Shown: in pieces, positions 1-8,362 of the stretch
Position numbering within the stretch: position 1 is the first letter of the stretch
Layout: every line of letters starts with the position of its first letter
Source of the DNA: DATJPD01 sp036394195
GTDB lineage: Bacteria > Pseudomonadota > Alphaproteobacteria > CACIAM-22H2
DNA length: 38,629 nt
Direction: 5' to 3'
Assembly: GCA_036394195.1 (NCBI GenBank)
Contig: DASWFO010000169.1
Coordinates: 1 to 38,629, forward strand
Notes under the pieces: generated by a model
Database searches by the model: none
What the model saw: the letters and a program-made list of their open reading frames with translations, nothing else
Told to the model about the DNA's origin: nothing
Program-made: the position numbers and the translations under genes

Positions 1-218
1 AAGACCGAGAGCTCGTCCTGCCAGTAGCTCGGGATCTTGAAGAAATAGCGGCCCGCCACTTCCCAGGTCAGCACGCAGCCGGCGGCACCGGCCGCCAGCG
101 CGCTGGCGGCCATCAGGACGGCATTGATCCCATCGATGACCGCCTGGAGCCGGCCGAGCACGCCGGACGATGGAACGCTGGCCAGCGGCTGCGCGGCAAC
201 CTCAAGCGGAACCGTCAA
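1..218 (-). CDS. TRAP transporter small permease, DctQ type (partial, 5' part only)
   Basis: This is the N-terminal 72 or so residues of a DctQ-family small membrane subunit of a TRAP (Na+-driven, periplasmic-receptor-dependent) carboxylate importer. The gene runs off the left edge. After a polar leader it shows a hydrophobic segment rich in Ala and Leu, followed by GRYFFKIPSYWQDELSV, the characteristic loop after the first helix of DctQ proteins, which usually has W-x-[DE]-E. The most likely start is TTG at 218, which overlaps the TGA stop of the upstream dctP gene (215-217), so the two are translationally coupled. The large permease DctM should lie beyond the window. The family call is good; the TTG start is an inference. 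Confidence 0.8.
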   Translation of the reverse strand, partial: MTVPLEVAAQPLASVPSSGVLGRLQAVIDGINAVLMAASALAAGAAGCVLTWEVAGRYFFKIPSYWQDELSV

Positions 219-1243
219 ACCGAGACGGCCTCGGCCTGTTTCAGCAGCCGCGCACAGTCTTCATTGCGGGCGGCGAAGTCCTTCCACGCGGTCGCCTGCG
301 CGACCGACCGCCATTTGTCGAGGGCGGCCGAGCTGAACTCGCTGACCTTCACGCCGGCCTTGCTGTAGACATTCGTCAGCGCGTCGTCGTCGGCTTTAGC
401 CGAAGCAAGGCCGAAATCTTCGAGCTCCTGGCCGACCGCCATAATGACCTTCTGCTGATCGGGCGACAGCGAGTCGTAGATCGCCTTGGACATCAGGAGT
501 GGCTCCAGCATGAACCAGAAGCTGCCGGCTTTTCCGCTTGTGACGTTCTTCGCGATCTCTTCCAGCCGGAAGCTGATCAGGCTGGTCGACGAGGTCACCG
601 CGGCGTCGAGCGAGCCGGTCTGCATCGCCGGATAAATCTCGTTCGACGGAACGCTCGAGATGATGCCGCCGGCCTCCTTGAGCATCAGGTCCATCTCGCG
701 GCTGCCGCCGCGGACCTTCAAGCCCTTCACGTCGTCGGGATTGACGACGGCCCCGGCGCGCGAGGCGACGCCGCCTGCCTGCCAGACCCAGGTGACGAAC
801 TTGACGCCCTTTGATTCGATCGTATTGCTCAGCGCCTGGCCGATCGGCGCCTTCTTCCAGGCCATGCCCTGCTGGTAGCTCGTCACCAGGCACGGCATCA
901 GGCCGATATTCACCTCGGGCACCTCGCCGCCGGCATAGGCCAGCGGATAAAGGCTCATGTCGAGCGCGCCTTTGCGCAGGCCCGAGAATTGCGCCACCGT
1001 CTTCATCAGCGACGAATCCGGGTAGATCTCGAACTTCAATTCGCCGTTCGTCCGCTTCTCGACCTCGGCGGCGAATTTGCGCACCAGGCGATCGCGGAAA
1101 TCGCCGCTGTCGACGGTGCCGCCGGGAAACTGGTGGCTGATCTTGAGCGTCTTGGTTCCAGCGGCCCGTCCGAACCGCGAGCCGAGCATGGCGGCTGGCA
1201 CTGCGGCCGCCCCGGCAAGAATTGTCCGTCGCGCGATTTTCAT
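215..1243 (-). CDS. TRAP transporter solute-binding receptor, DctP family (copy 1)
   Basis: A 342-residue periplasmic receptor that would deliver an organic acid to the DctQM permease encoded just downstream. The ATG at 1243 is chosen over an upstream in-frame start because it is preceded by GGGAG at good spacing and begins a signal peptide with twin arginines (residues 5-6) and a hydrophobic stretch ending near residue 28. The mature protein starts with KTLKISHQFPGG. It carries the family's carboxylate-binding arginine in GLKVRGG (Arg about 178). The substrate is unknown. The stop overlaps the start of dctQ. It is divergent from a second DctP gene at 1455, with which it shares several blocks (SHQFPGG, GLKVR, a SFRL block, MSK). 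Confidence 0.9.
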   Translation of the reverse strand: MKIARRTILAGAAAVPAAMLGSRFGRAAGTKTLKISHQFPGGTVDSGDFRDRLVRKFAAEVEKRTNGELKFEIYPDSSLMKTVAQFSGLRKGALDMSLYPLAYAGGEVPEVNIGLMPCLVTSYQQGMAWKKAPIGQALSNTIESKGVKFVTWVWQAGGVASRAGAVVNPDDVKGLKVRGGSREMDLMLKEAGGIISSVPSNEIYPAMQTGSLDAAVTSSTSLISFRLEEIAKNVTSGKAGSFWFMLEPLLMSKAIYDSLSPDQQKVIMAVGQELEDFGLASAKADDDALTNVYSKAGVKVSEFSSAALDKWRSVAQATAWKDFAARNEDCARLLKQAEAVSV

Positions 1244-1310
1244 GGCGTCACTCCCTTTAGGCCAAGCGCCGGGCCGATTGCGTCCCTTACGGCGCCTTAC
1301 ATATGCCCAA

Positions 1311-1340
1311 TCCATAGTCCACTTTATCGTAAACGTCCAA
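1311..1340 (-). promoter_or_regulatory. possible sigma70-type promoter for dctP copy 1
   Basis: Reading the minus strand, TTGGAC (1340-1335) and TATGGA (1316-1311) are separated by 18 bases, giving a transcript start about 60 bases before the ATG at 1243. It lies in the 211-bp divergent region between the two dctP genes. Both boxes match the consensus only in part, so this is a candidate only. Confidence 0.3.
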
Positions 1341-1454
1341 CAGCAAGGACGGGGCATTTATGCCGCTATTCTAAGAAAGCGCGCATGAGGTTATGCTAGG
1401 GGCTAAGGCTTGGCTGTCGAACAAACAAGCTCTTAAGAAATTAGGAGGGGCCGC

Positions 1455-2459
1455 ATGGGTGTCGTTCATCACCGCGTCCGTCGCGTCCTGTTCGGGTCCA
1501 TGGTCTGCCTGGCCATCGGGGGCCCGGCCGGTGCCGAAAGCCTGCGGGCGTCCCATCAGTTCCCGGGCGGCAAGGGCGATGCCCGCGATGAGATGGTCCA
1601 GATCATCGCGCGCGAGGCCAGGGCGGCGAATGTCGGCCTCGACGTTCAGGTTTACCCCGGCGCTTCGCTGTTCAAGCCGACCGAGCAGTGGGGCGCCCTG
1701 GTCAGCGGACAGCTCGACATCACCTCGTTTCCGCTCGACTACGCGAGCGGCAAGGTGCGCGCCTTCGGCGCCACGCTGATGCCGGGGCTGGTGCGCAATC
1801 ATGAGCGCGCCCAGCGGCTCAACGACTCGCCATTCATGAAGGACATCAAGGCGCAGATCGAAAAGGCCGGCGTCTTGGTGCTGTCCGACGCTTGGCTTGC
1901 CGGCGCCGTCGCCTCGAAGCAAGGCTGCATCCGCGTGCCGGCCGACATCCGTGGGCTCAAAGTCCGCTCGGCGGGCCCGACCTTTGCCGCGATGTGGCAG
2001 GCGGCGGGGGCCACGATCGTGTCCGGGACCAGCAACGAAGTGTATAGCGCGCTGCAGAGAGGGATTGCGGACGCGACCGACACCAGCTCGGGCAGCTTCG
2101 TGTCGTTCCGCCTCTACGAGCAGGTGAGATGCCTGACCGCACCCGGCGACAACGCGCTGTGGTTCATGTACGAGCCGGTGCTGATGTCGAAGCAGAGCTT
2201 CGCGCACCTCACAAAGGACCAGCAGGATGTGCTGCTCAACGCCGGCAAGAAGGCCGAGGCGTATTTTAACGGAGAGAGCCGCAAGCTCGACGACGAAATG
2301 ATCAAGGTGTTCAAGGACCACAACGTCGAGGTCGTGACCCTGACGCCGGCGGAGTTCGACGCCTGGATCAAGGTGGCGCAATCCAGCTCTTACGCCGAAT
2401 TCGCGAAAGCCGTGCCGGGCGGCGCCGAGCTCATCGAGGAGGCCCTCGCGGCGCAATAG
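1455..2459 (+). CDS. TRAP transporter solute-binding receptor, DctP family (copy 2)
   Basis: A 334-residue paralogue of the divergent DctP receptor. The ATG at 1455 follows a strong AGGAGGGG ribosome site and begins a signal peptide likely cut at AGA|ES (about residue 27). The mature protein has the shared SHQFPGG block and GLKVRS with the predicted carboxylate-binding arginine at about residue 173. No permease gene follows: the next gene (pheA) is convergent with only 11 bases between stops. This receptor therefore either uses the DctQM system encoded on the other strand or acts as a sensor or accessory receptor. Those two roles are inferences. Confidence 0.88.
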   Translation: MGVVHHRVRRVLFGSMVCLAIGGPAGAESLRASHQFPGGKGDARDEMVQIIAREARAANVGLDVQVYPGASLFKPTEQWGALVSGQLDITSFPLDYASGKVRAFGATLMPGLVRNHERAQRLNDSPFMKDIKAQIEKAGVLVLSDAWLAGAVASKQGCIRVPADIRGLKVRSAGPTFAAMWQAAGATIVSGTSNEVYSALQRGIADATDTSSGSFVSFRLYEQVRCLTAPGDNALWFMYEPVLMSKQSFAHLTKDQQDVLLNAGKKAEAYFNGESRKLDDEMIKVFKDHNVEVVTLTPAEFDAWIKVAQSSSYAEFAKAVPGGAELIEEALAAQ

Positions 2460-2470
2460 CCGCCGAACGC

Positions 2471-3349
2471 CTAGTCGTCGCCACCGCTGGCGCGGCGCCG
2501 ATACGGGTGCGCATGGTAGACGCCGAGGACCTTCACCTCGCGCGAGAAGAATTTCAGCTCTTCCAGCGCCAATGACAGCGCCCGCTCCTTCGGGTGGCCT
2601 TCCACATCGGCGTAGAACAGCGTCGCCTCGAACCGGCCGCCGACCATGTAGCTCTCGAGCTTCGTCATGTTGACGCCGTTGGTGGCGAAGCCACCCATCG
2701 CTTTGTACAGCGCCGCCGGCACGTTGCGCACCCGGAAGACGAAGCTGGTCACGATCGGCCCGTCCTTGGGGTCGGGGTCGACCGCGTGGCGCGACAGCAC
2801 GACGAAGCGCGTCGTGTTGTGCTCGGCGTCTTCGATGTTCTTCTTCAGCGACTGAAGCCCGTAGATCTTGCCGGCGAGCGATGACGCGATCGCCGCCCGC
2901 GTGACGTCGCCGGCCTGCGCCACCTCCGCCGCGGATCCGGCGGTATCGGCGGCGACGACGCGCTTCAGGCCCAGCTTGCGCAACGTGCTGCGACACTGGT
3001 CGAGGGCCTGGACGTGGCTCTGCACCGTCTTGATGGTTTTTAGCGAAGCGCGGCGCGACGCCAGCAGGTGGTGCTCCACGCGCTGGAAGTGCTCGCCGAT
3101 GATGTGCAGCTCGGCGTGAGGGAGCAGCTGGTGGATCTCGGCGACACGGCCGGCGACCGAATTCTCGATCGGGATCATCGCCAGGTCGGCGCGGCCGCGC
3201 TGCACGGCCGTGAACGCGTCCTCGAAGCCGGGGCACGGCAGGGTCTCCCAGCCCGGGAAGGCGTGGCGGCAGGCAAGGTCGGAATAAGCCCCGGGCTGGC
3301 CTTGGAAGGCGATGCGCCCGGCAGCGGCCGGATGTCGTCGTGTCGTCAT
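2471..3349 (-). CDS. pheA: prephenate dehydratase
   Basis: This cytosolic enzyme converts prephenate to phenylpyruvate in phenylalanine synthesis. The 292-residue length fits stand-alone PDT-ACT proteins. The catalytic domain (about 11-190) begins IAFQGQPGAYS and contains PIENSVAGRV (about 60-69) and the catalytic TRF motif (Thr180-Phe182). A C-terminal ACT domain (about 197-280) has ESYMVGG where many homologues have ESRP, so allosteric control by Phe may differ. From memory, ESYMVGG-like sequences are common in alphaproteobacteria. The start ATG overlaps the kdsB stop by 4 bases (ATGA), so the gene is probably translated from the kdsB transcript. Confidence 0.93.
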   Translation of the reverse strand: MTTRRHPAAAGRIAFQGQPGAYSDLACRHAFPGWETLPCPGFEDAFTAVQRGRADLAMIPIENSVAGRVAEIHQLLPHAELHIIGEHFQRVEHHLLASRRASLKTIKTVQSHVQALDQCRSTLRKLGLKRVVAADTAGSAAEVAQAGDVTRAAIASSLAGKIYGLQSLKKNIEDAEHNTTRFVVLSRHAVDPDPKDGPIVTSFVFRVRNVPAALYKAMGGFATNGVNMTKLESYMVGGRFEATLFYADVEGHPKERALSLALEELKFFSREVKVLGVYHAHPYRRRASGGDD

Positions 3350-4134
3350 CGTCGGGGCTTTAAGTCGGCGAGAAGCGCGCGGGCGCGCCCAAGATCGGCC
3401 GGAGTATCGACACCGAGGGGAACGGTGTCAACGCGCGCCACGTCGATGCGCATGCCGTTCTCGAGCGCGCGCAGCTGCTCCAGCCGCTCGCGCCGCTCGA
3501 GCACGCCCTGCGGCAGCCGGACGAAGCGCTCGAGTGCTGTGCGGCGATACACGTAGAGGCCAATGTGATGGTACAGCGGGCCCGAGCCCGACGGAGCCGT
3601 GACCCGGGTGAAATACAAGGCGCGGCCCATCGGCGGCCGGGTCCCGCCGCCGCGGGTGAAGGCGACCACCGCCTTGACCACGTTCGGATCGCTCTTCTCT
3701 TCGTCGCGGGTGATCTCGGCGGCAATGGTGGAGATGTCGACCGGCGGCGCCCCGGCCTCCGGATCGGCCAGCGGGGCCAGCGCGGCGCGGACGGCGGCGG
3801 GCTCGATGGTCGGCAGATCGCCCTGGAGGTTGACGATCGCATCGAAGCGCCGGTCGGGATCGAAGCGCTCGACGGCTTCCAGAATGCGATCGGAGCCGCT
3901 CAGATGGTCGGGCCGGGTCAGCGTCGCCTCGCCGCCGGCCTGGCGGACCGCGTCGACGATCGGCGCCTCGGCGGCGGCGACCAGGACCGGGCCGACATTG
4001 GCCTCAACGGCCCGGCGCCACACCTGCACGATCATCGGCACGCCGCAGATATCGGCCAGCGGCTTGTCGGGCAGACGCGTCGCCGCCAGACGCGACGGAA
4101 TGACCACCAGCGGCCGAGAGGGGGTGCCGCTCAT
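3346..4134 (-). CDS. kdsB: 3-deoxy-manno-octulosonate cytidylyltransferase (CMP-KDO synthetase)
   Basis: This cytosolic enzyme activates KDO with CTP for lipopolysaccharide inner-core synthesis, so the organism probably makes KDO-containing LPS. The 262-residue length fits KdsB (about 250). The nucleotide-binding start VVIPSRLAATRLPDKPL (10-26) and the NLQGD metal/substrate motif (102-106, usually NVQGD) are present. The ATG at 4134 gives the expected N-terminus; the frame stays open further upstream but that extension does not look like KdsB. It is the first gene of a kdsB-pheA pair and is divergent from the cytochrome c gene at 4325. Confidence 0.93.
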   Translation of the reverse strand: MSGTPSRPLVVIPSRLAATRLPDKPLADICGVPMIVQVWRRAVEANVGPVLVAAAEAPIVDAVRQAGGEATLTRPDHLSGSDRILEAVERFDPDRRFDAIVNLQGDLPTIEPAAVRAALAPLADPEAGAPPVDISTIAAEITRDEEKSDPNVVKAVVAFTRGGGTRPPMGRALYFTRVTAPSGSGPLYHHIGLYVYRRTALERFVRLPQGVLERRERLEQLRALENGMRIDVARVDTVPLGVDTPADLGRARALLADLKPRR

Positions 4135-4324
4135 GGCCGCAACGCCGGCGCAAGTGCTTGATCTGGTGAGGTCGTCAGGCGCATCCCCGACAGGTATATA
4201 ACGCCGTGCCGGCGGCCGGAACCTTAATGATTCCTTGGCATTATTGACTGAAATTTGTTGAACCGGTGCACGCCGGACGGCTACTCTCCGCCCCGTTTCC
4301 AGGCCAGCATCGGAACAGGACGAC

Positions 4325-4891
4325 ATGAACGCGTACGAATTCAACAAATTTGCGGGCGCGACCCTGATGGCCCTGCTCGTCACCACGGTGATCGGGTTCA
4401 TCGGCAACGCACTCGTCCATCCGGTGAAGCTCGAAAAGCCGGTGGTGGTCATCGAAGGCGTACAGGAGCAGCCCGAAGCCAATGCGGCCGCCGCCGCACC
4501 GGCGCAGGTCGAGCCCGTTTCTCCGGTGCTCGCCAAGGCCAATCCCGACGCCGGCAAGGCCATCTTCAAGCAATGCGCCACCTGCCACACCGACGAGAAG
4601 GGTGGACCGAACCGGATCGGACCCAATCAGTGGAACGTGGTCGGCCGCCCGAAAGCGTCGCAGCCGGGCTTCCAGTATTCGGACGCGATGAAGAAATACG
4701 CCGCGGCCTCCGCCGCCGCCGGCGACCCGAACTGGACATACGAGGACATCAACAAGTTCATCGCCAATCCGCGGGCCGCGGTGCCGGGGACGAAGATGAC
4801 GTTCGTCGGGCTCAAGAAGCTCGACGATCGCGCCAACGTCATCGCGTATCTGCGCACTCAGGCGGATTCACCGCAGCCCCTGCCGCAGTGA
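4325..4891 (+). CDS. membrane-anchored class I cytochrome c, CycM-like
   Basis: A 188-residue c-type cytochrome that would carry electrons between respiratory complexes at the outer face of the inner membrane. Residues 12-31 form an uncleaved hydrophobic anchor. They are followed by an Ala/Pro-rich linker (about 50-68) and a haem domain with CATCH (84-88) and a probable axial Met158 in GTKMTF. The domain includes the IGPNQWNVVGR stretch typical of mitochondrial-like cytochrome c. Anchor plus linker plus class I domain is the CycM/cytochrome c552 arrangement. The 190 bp upstream, shared with divergent kdsB, should hold both promoters, but I could not assign a convincing pair of boxes for this gene. 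Confidence 0.88.
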   Translation: MNAYEFNKFAGATLMALLVTTVIGFIGNALVHPVKLEKPVVVIEGVQEQPEANAAAAAPAQVEPVSPVLAKANPDAGKAIFKQCATCHTDEKGGPNRIGPNQWNVVGRPKASQPGFQYSDAMKKYAAASAAAGDPNWTYEDINKFIANPRAAVPGTKMTFVGLKKLDDRANVIAYLRTQADSPQPLPQ

Positions 4892-4920
4892 TCCCGCGCC
4901 GGGGCGCATAGGAGGATGAC

Positions 4921-5442
4921 GTGAGCGACCCGGCCGCCGACTCTCCGCTGCAATGGCCCCTGACGCCGCCGACCATCGTGCGCGTCGACGGTGTCGAACG
5001 CCGCGCCAACAGCCGCGCGCTGAAATATTGGAAAGAGGTCGGGGCGCCGCGGCGCTTTCCTTCGCGCGCGCAAATCACCGCCGAGACCGCGGGCGATTTG
5101 TGGGATCACCTTTACATCGTCGAGATCACGCAAGCGGCGAGCGGCTATCGCTTCGAGCTGGCGGGCAGCGTCCTCATCGCGGCCCTGGGCCACGATCCCG
5201 CCGGGAAGACCGTAGCTTCGGCCATCCCCGGCGGTCTTGGGACGCGGACGCTGTTCTTTCACCAGGCCGCCGTCGGCCTGAAGGGCCCGGTGGACGACGC
5301 CGGATCGTGGACGCGCGGCGACGGCGTGCAGATCCTCTATCGCTCGATCCTGCTGCCGCTGAGCGACGATCAGCAGACAGTGAACTATCTGTTGGGTGCG
5401 TTCAGCTTCCGGCCAGTGATACCGCCCAGCGTGCCCAGCTGA
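4921..5442 (+). CDS. PAS_5 domain protein
   Basis: A 173-residue soluble protein. The block from about 34 to 98 (LKYWKEVGAPRRFPSR, then HLYIVEI, YRFELAGS and LIAALGHD) matches the PAS_5 family common in alphaproteobacteria, a PAS-like fold without an attached output domain. The ligand and role are unknown. The start is GTG at 4921, supported by AGGAGG at 4910-4915. The gene lies 29 bases behind the cytochrome c gene and 19 bases before the HisN-type phosphatase, so the three may be co-transcribed. Confidence 0.7.
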   Translation: MSDPAADSPLQWPLTPPTIVRVDGVERRANSRALKYWKEVGAPRRFPSRAQITAETAGDLWDHLYIVEITQAASGYRFELAGSVLIAALGHDPAGKTVASAIPGGLGTRTLFFHQAAVGLKGPVDDAGSWTRGDGVQILYRSILLPLSDDQQTVNYLLGAFSFRPVIPPSVPS

Positions 5443-5461
5443 GCCGACCGGTTTTTCGTCG

Positions 5462-6253
5462 ATGACGGACGACCTGGCCGCCTACCTGGCGCTCGCCGAA
5501 CGACTGGCAGACGCGGCCGGCGCCGTGGCGCTGCGCTACTTCCGCACCCGCGTCGCCGTCGACGACAAGCCGGACGCTTCGCCGGTGACCATCGCCGACC
5601 GCGAAGCCGAGGCGACCATGCGGGCGATGATCGAGCGCGACTTCCCCGCCCATGGCGTCATTGGCGAGGAACACGGCAGGCACAACGAGGGGGCCAGCTA
5701 TGTCTGGGTGCTTGACCCGATCGACGGCACCAAATCGTTCATCACCGGGCGGCCGATGTTCGGCGCCCTGATCGCGCTCTGCCGCGACGGCCGGCCAATC
5801 CTCGGCGTCATCGAATGTGCGGCGCTGGGCGAACGGTGGACCGGCGCTGCCGGCCAGCCGACCCGACATCGAAACCGCGGCGCCACGACAGAGGCGCGGA
5901 CCCGCAGCTGTGCCGCCCTTGACCACGCCGCTCTTTATTGCACCTCGCCGCTGATGTTCGCCGCCGACAACGAATTTCCGCTCTTCGAGCGCGTCCGACG
6001 GGCAGTGAAGCTGCCGATGTACGGCGGCGATTGCTACGCCTACGGCCTGGTGGCGAGCGGCTATGCCGATCTCGTGATCGAGGCCGGCCTCAAAGTCTAT
6101 GACTGGGCGGCGATCGTCCCGGTGCTCGAAGGTGCCGGCGGCAGGATCACCGACTGGACCGGCCAGCCGCTCGAATTGGCGACGGCGGCGAGCCGCGTCG
6201 TCGCGGCCGGTGATGGCCGCATCCACGCAGAGGCCGTTAAGCTCCTGTCATAG
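5462..6253 (+). CDS. hisN: inositol-monophosphatase-family phosphatase, probably histidinol-phosphatase (HisN type)
   Basis: A 263-residue Mg2+-dependent phosphatase. The metal site is complete: GEE (68-70), DPIDGT (85-90) and the distal DWAA motif (214-217). The TKSFITGRPMFG block following DPIDGT is typical of the histidinol-phosphatase (HisN) branch rather than SuhB or CysQ, so histidine synthesis is the most likely role, though other sugar-phosphate substrates are possible. No strong ribosome site is visible before the ATG, and translation may depend on the preceding PAS_5 gene 19 bases upstream. A hairpin-forming repeat element begins just after the stop. Confidence 0.82.
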   Translation: MTDDLAAYLALAERLADAAGAVALRYFRTRVAVDDKPDASPVTIADREAEATMRAMIERDFPAHGVIGEEHGRHNEGASYVWVLDPIDGTKSFITGRPMFGALIALCRDGRPILGVIECAALGERWTGAAGQPTRHRNRGATTEARTRSCAALDHAALYCTSPLMFAADNEFPLFERVRRAVKLPMYGGDCYAYGLVASGYADLVIEAGLKVYDWAAIVPVLEGAGGRITDWTGQPLELATAASRVVAAGDGRIHAEAVKLLS

Positions 6254-6254
6254 G

Positions 6255-6370
6255 CCGCCTCACATTTAGCCGCCACTCCGGCCGGATATTCAGCGGGCGA
6301 AGCCCCCTCGGACCCCAGGCCTAAATGCCCGCCGGCGGGGGCACATCCGAACCCGCGTGTGACTCACGGC
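6255..6370. repeat. intergenic repeat element, copy A
   Basis: This gap between hisN and yejA shares three blocks, in the same order, with 15775-15852. They are CCGCCTC[A/G]CATTTAGCCGCCAC (one mismatch), CCTAAATGC followed by a GGC-rich run, and TGACTCACGGC at the right end. CATTTAG (6263-6269) and CTAAATG (6321-6327) are inverted arms. The spacing between blocks differs from copy B. The element carries no coding potential and looks like a small dispersed palindromic repeat. Confidence 0.6.
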
Positions 6371-6453
6371 TGACCCCGTACCTTCCGCTTGCCGCGATCT
6401 TCGCCGCCCCGCATAGTCGGCGCCGGCTGCTCCCGACCCCAAAGGACTGCGCC

Positions 6454-8289
6454 ATGCGCGTGACAGTCACCCGCCTTGCGAGCGTTTTCGCGTTCCTGTT
6501 GTTCGCCGCGCACGGCCACGCGCAATCGGCCGCGACATCCGGTCCGGTGCCCAGCTTCGCCATGCACGGCGACGTGAAGTATCCGTCGGACTTCAAGCAC
6601 TTCGAGTATGTAAATCCCGACGCGCCCAAGGGCGGCGACGTCAAGCTGAACGCGATCGGCACCTTCGACAGCTTCAATCCGTTCATCCTGCGCGGCGTGC
6701 CGACCGGTGCGGTGATGTCGAGCTTCGATACCCTCACCGTCTCTTCCGGCGACGAGCCGTTTACGCGCTATTGCCTCGTCTGCGAGACGATGGAGATCCC
6801 CGCCGACCGCTCGTGGGTCGAATTCACGCTGCGCCCGGAAGCGAAGTTTCAAGACGGCAGCTCGATCACGCCCGAGGACGTGGTGTGGACCTTCGACACC
6901 CTGAAGAGCAAGGGCCATCCTCGCTACCGGACCTACTACGCCGACGTGGTAAAGGTCCAGAAGACCGGCGAGCGCAAGGTCAAGTTCTCGTTCAAGCCCG
7001 GCGTCAACCGCGAATTGCCGCTCATCGTCGGCGAGCTCCCCGTTCTCTCCAAGGCTTGGTGGTCGACGCGCGACTTCGAGAAAACGACGCTGGAGGCGCC
7101 GCTCGGCTCGGGGCCGTACAAGGTCGATGCGTTCGAAGCCGGACGATTCGTCACGATTAAGCTGGCGCCGAACTACTGGGGTGCCAAGCTGCCGGTCAAT
7201 GTCGGGCGCAACAATTTCGGCGGCACGCGCATTGACTATTATCGCGATCAGACGGTGGCGCTGGAAGCGTTCAAGGCCGGCGAATACGACATCCGGGTCG
7301 AGAACCAGGCGCTCGCTTGGGCCACCCTCTACGACAGCCCGCCGCTCAGAGAAGGCCTCATCAAGAAGGACGAGATCTCGCAGCACCTCGTGGCCCCCAT
7401 GCAGGGCTACGTGATGAACATCAGGCGGCCGGTGTTCCAGGACCGCCGCGTGCGCGAGGCGCTCACCTATCCGCTGGATTTCGAGTGGTCGAACCGGACG
7501 CTGTTCCACAACGCGTACAGGCGCACGCGCAGCTATTTCGACAATTCCGAGCTCACGGCGCGGGGCATGCCGTCACCGGATGAGTTGAAGCTGCTCGAGC
7601 CGTGGCGCGGCAAGATTCCGGACGAGGTGTTCACCACCGAGTACAACCCGCCCAAGACCGACGGCAGCGGCAATTGGCGCGACGGGCAGCGCATCGCGAC
7701 GCGTCTCTTGCGGGAGGCCGGCTACAAGGTGGTGAACGAGCGGCTTGTCGGCCCCGACGGTCAGCCGCTGGAATTCGAGATCCTGCTGGACAATCCGCAG
7801 TTCGAGCGCGTGACCTTGCCGTATGTCGAGAACCTGAAGCGGCTCGGCGTGGCGGCGCGCGTGCGCACCGTCGATCCAGCCCAGTACGAGAAGCGCATGG
7901 ACGACTATGACTTCGACATGACGGTCGGCGTGTTCCCGCAGTCAGACTCGCCGGGCAACGAGCAGCGCGATTTCTGGAGCTCGCAGGCGGCCGACATCCG
8001 CGGCGAGCCCAATTACATCGGCATCAAGGAGCCGGCCGTCGACGCGCTGATCGACCAGATCATCCAGGCGCCCGACCGCGAGAGCCTCGTGATGCGAACC
8101 CGCGCCCTCGACCGGCTGCTGCAATGGGGCTACTACGTCGTGCCGCACTGGCACACCGAAGTCGCCCGCGTCGCCTATTGGGACCGGTTCGCGCGACCAC
8201 AGGTGACCCCGAAAGCCGGCTACGACCCGTCGACTTGGTGGGTCGACCCGCAGAAGGACGCGGCCCTGAAGGCGAAGCGGGGGCGGTAA
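6454..8289 (+). CDS. yejA: ABC transporter periplasmic oligopeptide-binding protein, YejA-like
   Basis: A 611-residue extracellular receptor (SBP family 5) for the YejBEF importer, which in enterobacteria takes up peptides and microcin C. I choose the ATG at 6454 because AAAGGA precedes it and it starts a clean signal peptide (LASVFAFLLFAAHGHA, cut near residue 23); an earlier in-frame start would add an implausible tail. The mature protein opens with the YejA hallmark of a food-like domain: MHGDVKYPSDFKHFEYVNP and APKGG. Length fits YejA (about 600). It heads an operon with yejB, yejE and yejF. The 73-base gap to yejB holds a strong hairpin. Confidence 0.92.
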   Translation: MRVTVTRLASVFAFLLFAAHGHAQSAATSGPVPSFAMHGDVKYPSDFKHFEYVNPDAPKGGDVKLNAIGTFDSFNPFILRGVPTGAVMSSFDTLTVSSGDEPFTRYCLVCETMEIPADRSWVEFTLRPEAKFQDGSSITPEDVVWTFDTLKSKGHPRYRTYYADVVKVQKTGERKVKFSFKPGVNRELPLIVGELPVLSKAWWSTRDFEKTTLEAPLGSGPYKVDAFEAGRFVTIKLAPNYWGAKLPVNVGRNNFGGTRIDYYRDQTVALEAFKAGEYDIRVENQALAWATLYDSPPLREGLIKKDEISQHLVAPMQGYVMNIRRPVFQDRRVREALTYPLDFEWSNRTLFHNAYRRTRSYFDNSELTARGMPSPDELKLLEPWRGKIPDEVFTTEYNPPKTDGSGNWRDGQRIATRLLREAGYKVVNERLVGPDGQPLEFEILLDNPQFERVTLPYVENLKRLGVAARVRTVDPAQYEKRMDDYDFDMTVGVFPQSDSPGNEQRDFWSSQAADIRGEPNYIGIKEPAVDALIDQIIQAPDRESLVMRTRALDRLLQWGYYVVPHWHTEVARVAYWDRFARPQVTPKAGYDPSTWWVDPQKDAALKAKRGR

Positions 8290-8326
8290 TTCGTGACTGG
8301 CCGGCCCGTGGTACCCCCCACCCTAG

Positions 8327-8349
8327 CCCTCCCCCGCAACGGGGGAGGG
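8327..8349 (+). repeat. stem-loop in the yejA-yejB gap
   Basis: CCCTCCCCCG (8327-8336) pairs perfectly with CGGGGGAGGG (8340-8349) around a CAA loop, giving ten base pairs, nine of them G-C. The 3' arm contains the only Shine-Dalgarno-like sequence (GGGAGGG, 13 bases before the yejB ATG), so folding would hide it. It may also stop RNA decay or cause partial termination so that yejA mRNA outnumbers the permease mRNA. There is no U-run, so it is not a classic terminator. Confidence 0.75.
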
Positions 8350-8362
8350 AACGGCTGAGCGC

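Noticed and set aside
1371..3236. 621-residue reverse open frame
   Set aside because: Shadow frame antisense to dctP copy 2 and out of frame with pheA. Arg- and Ala-rich composition is typical of GC-rich shadows.
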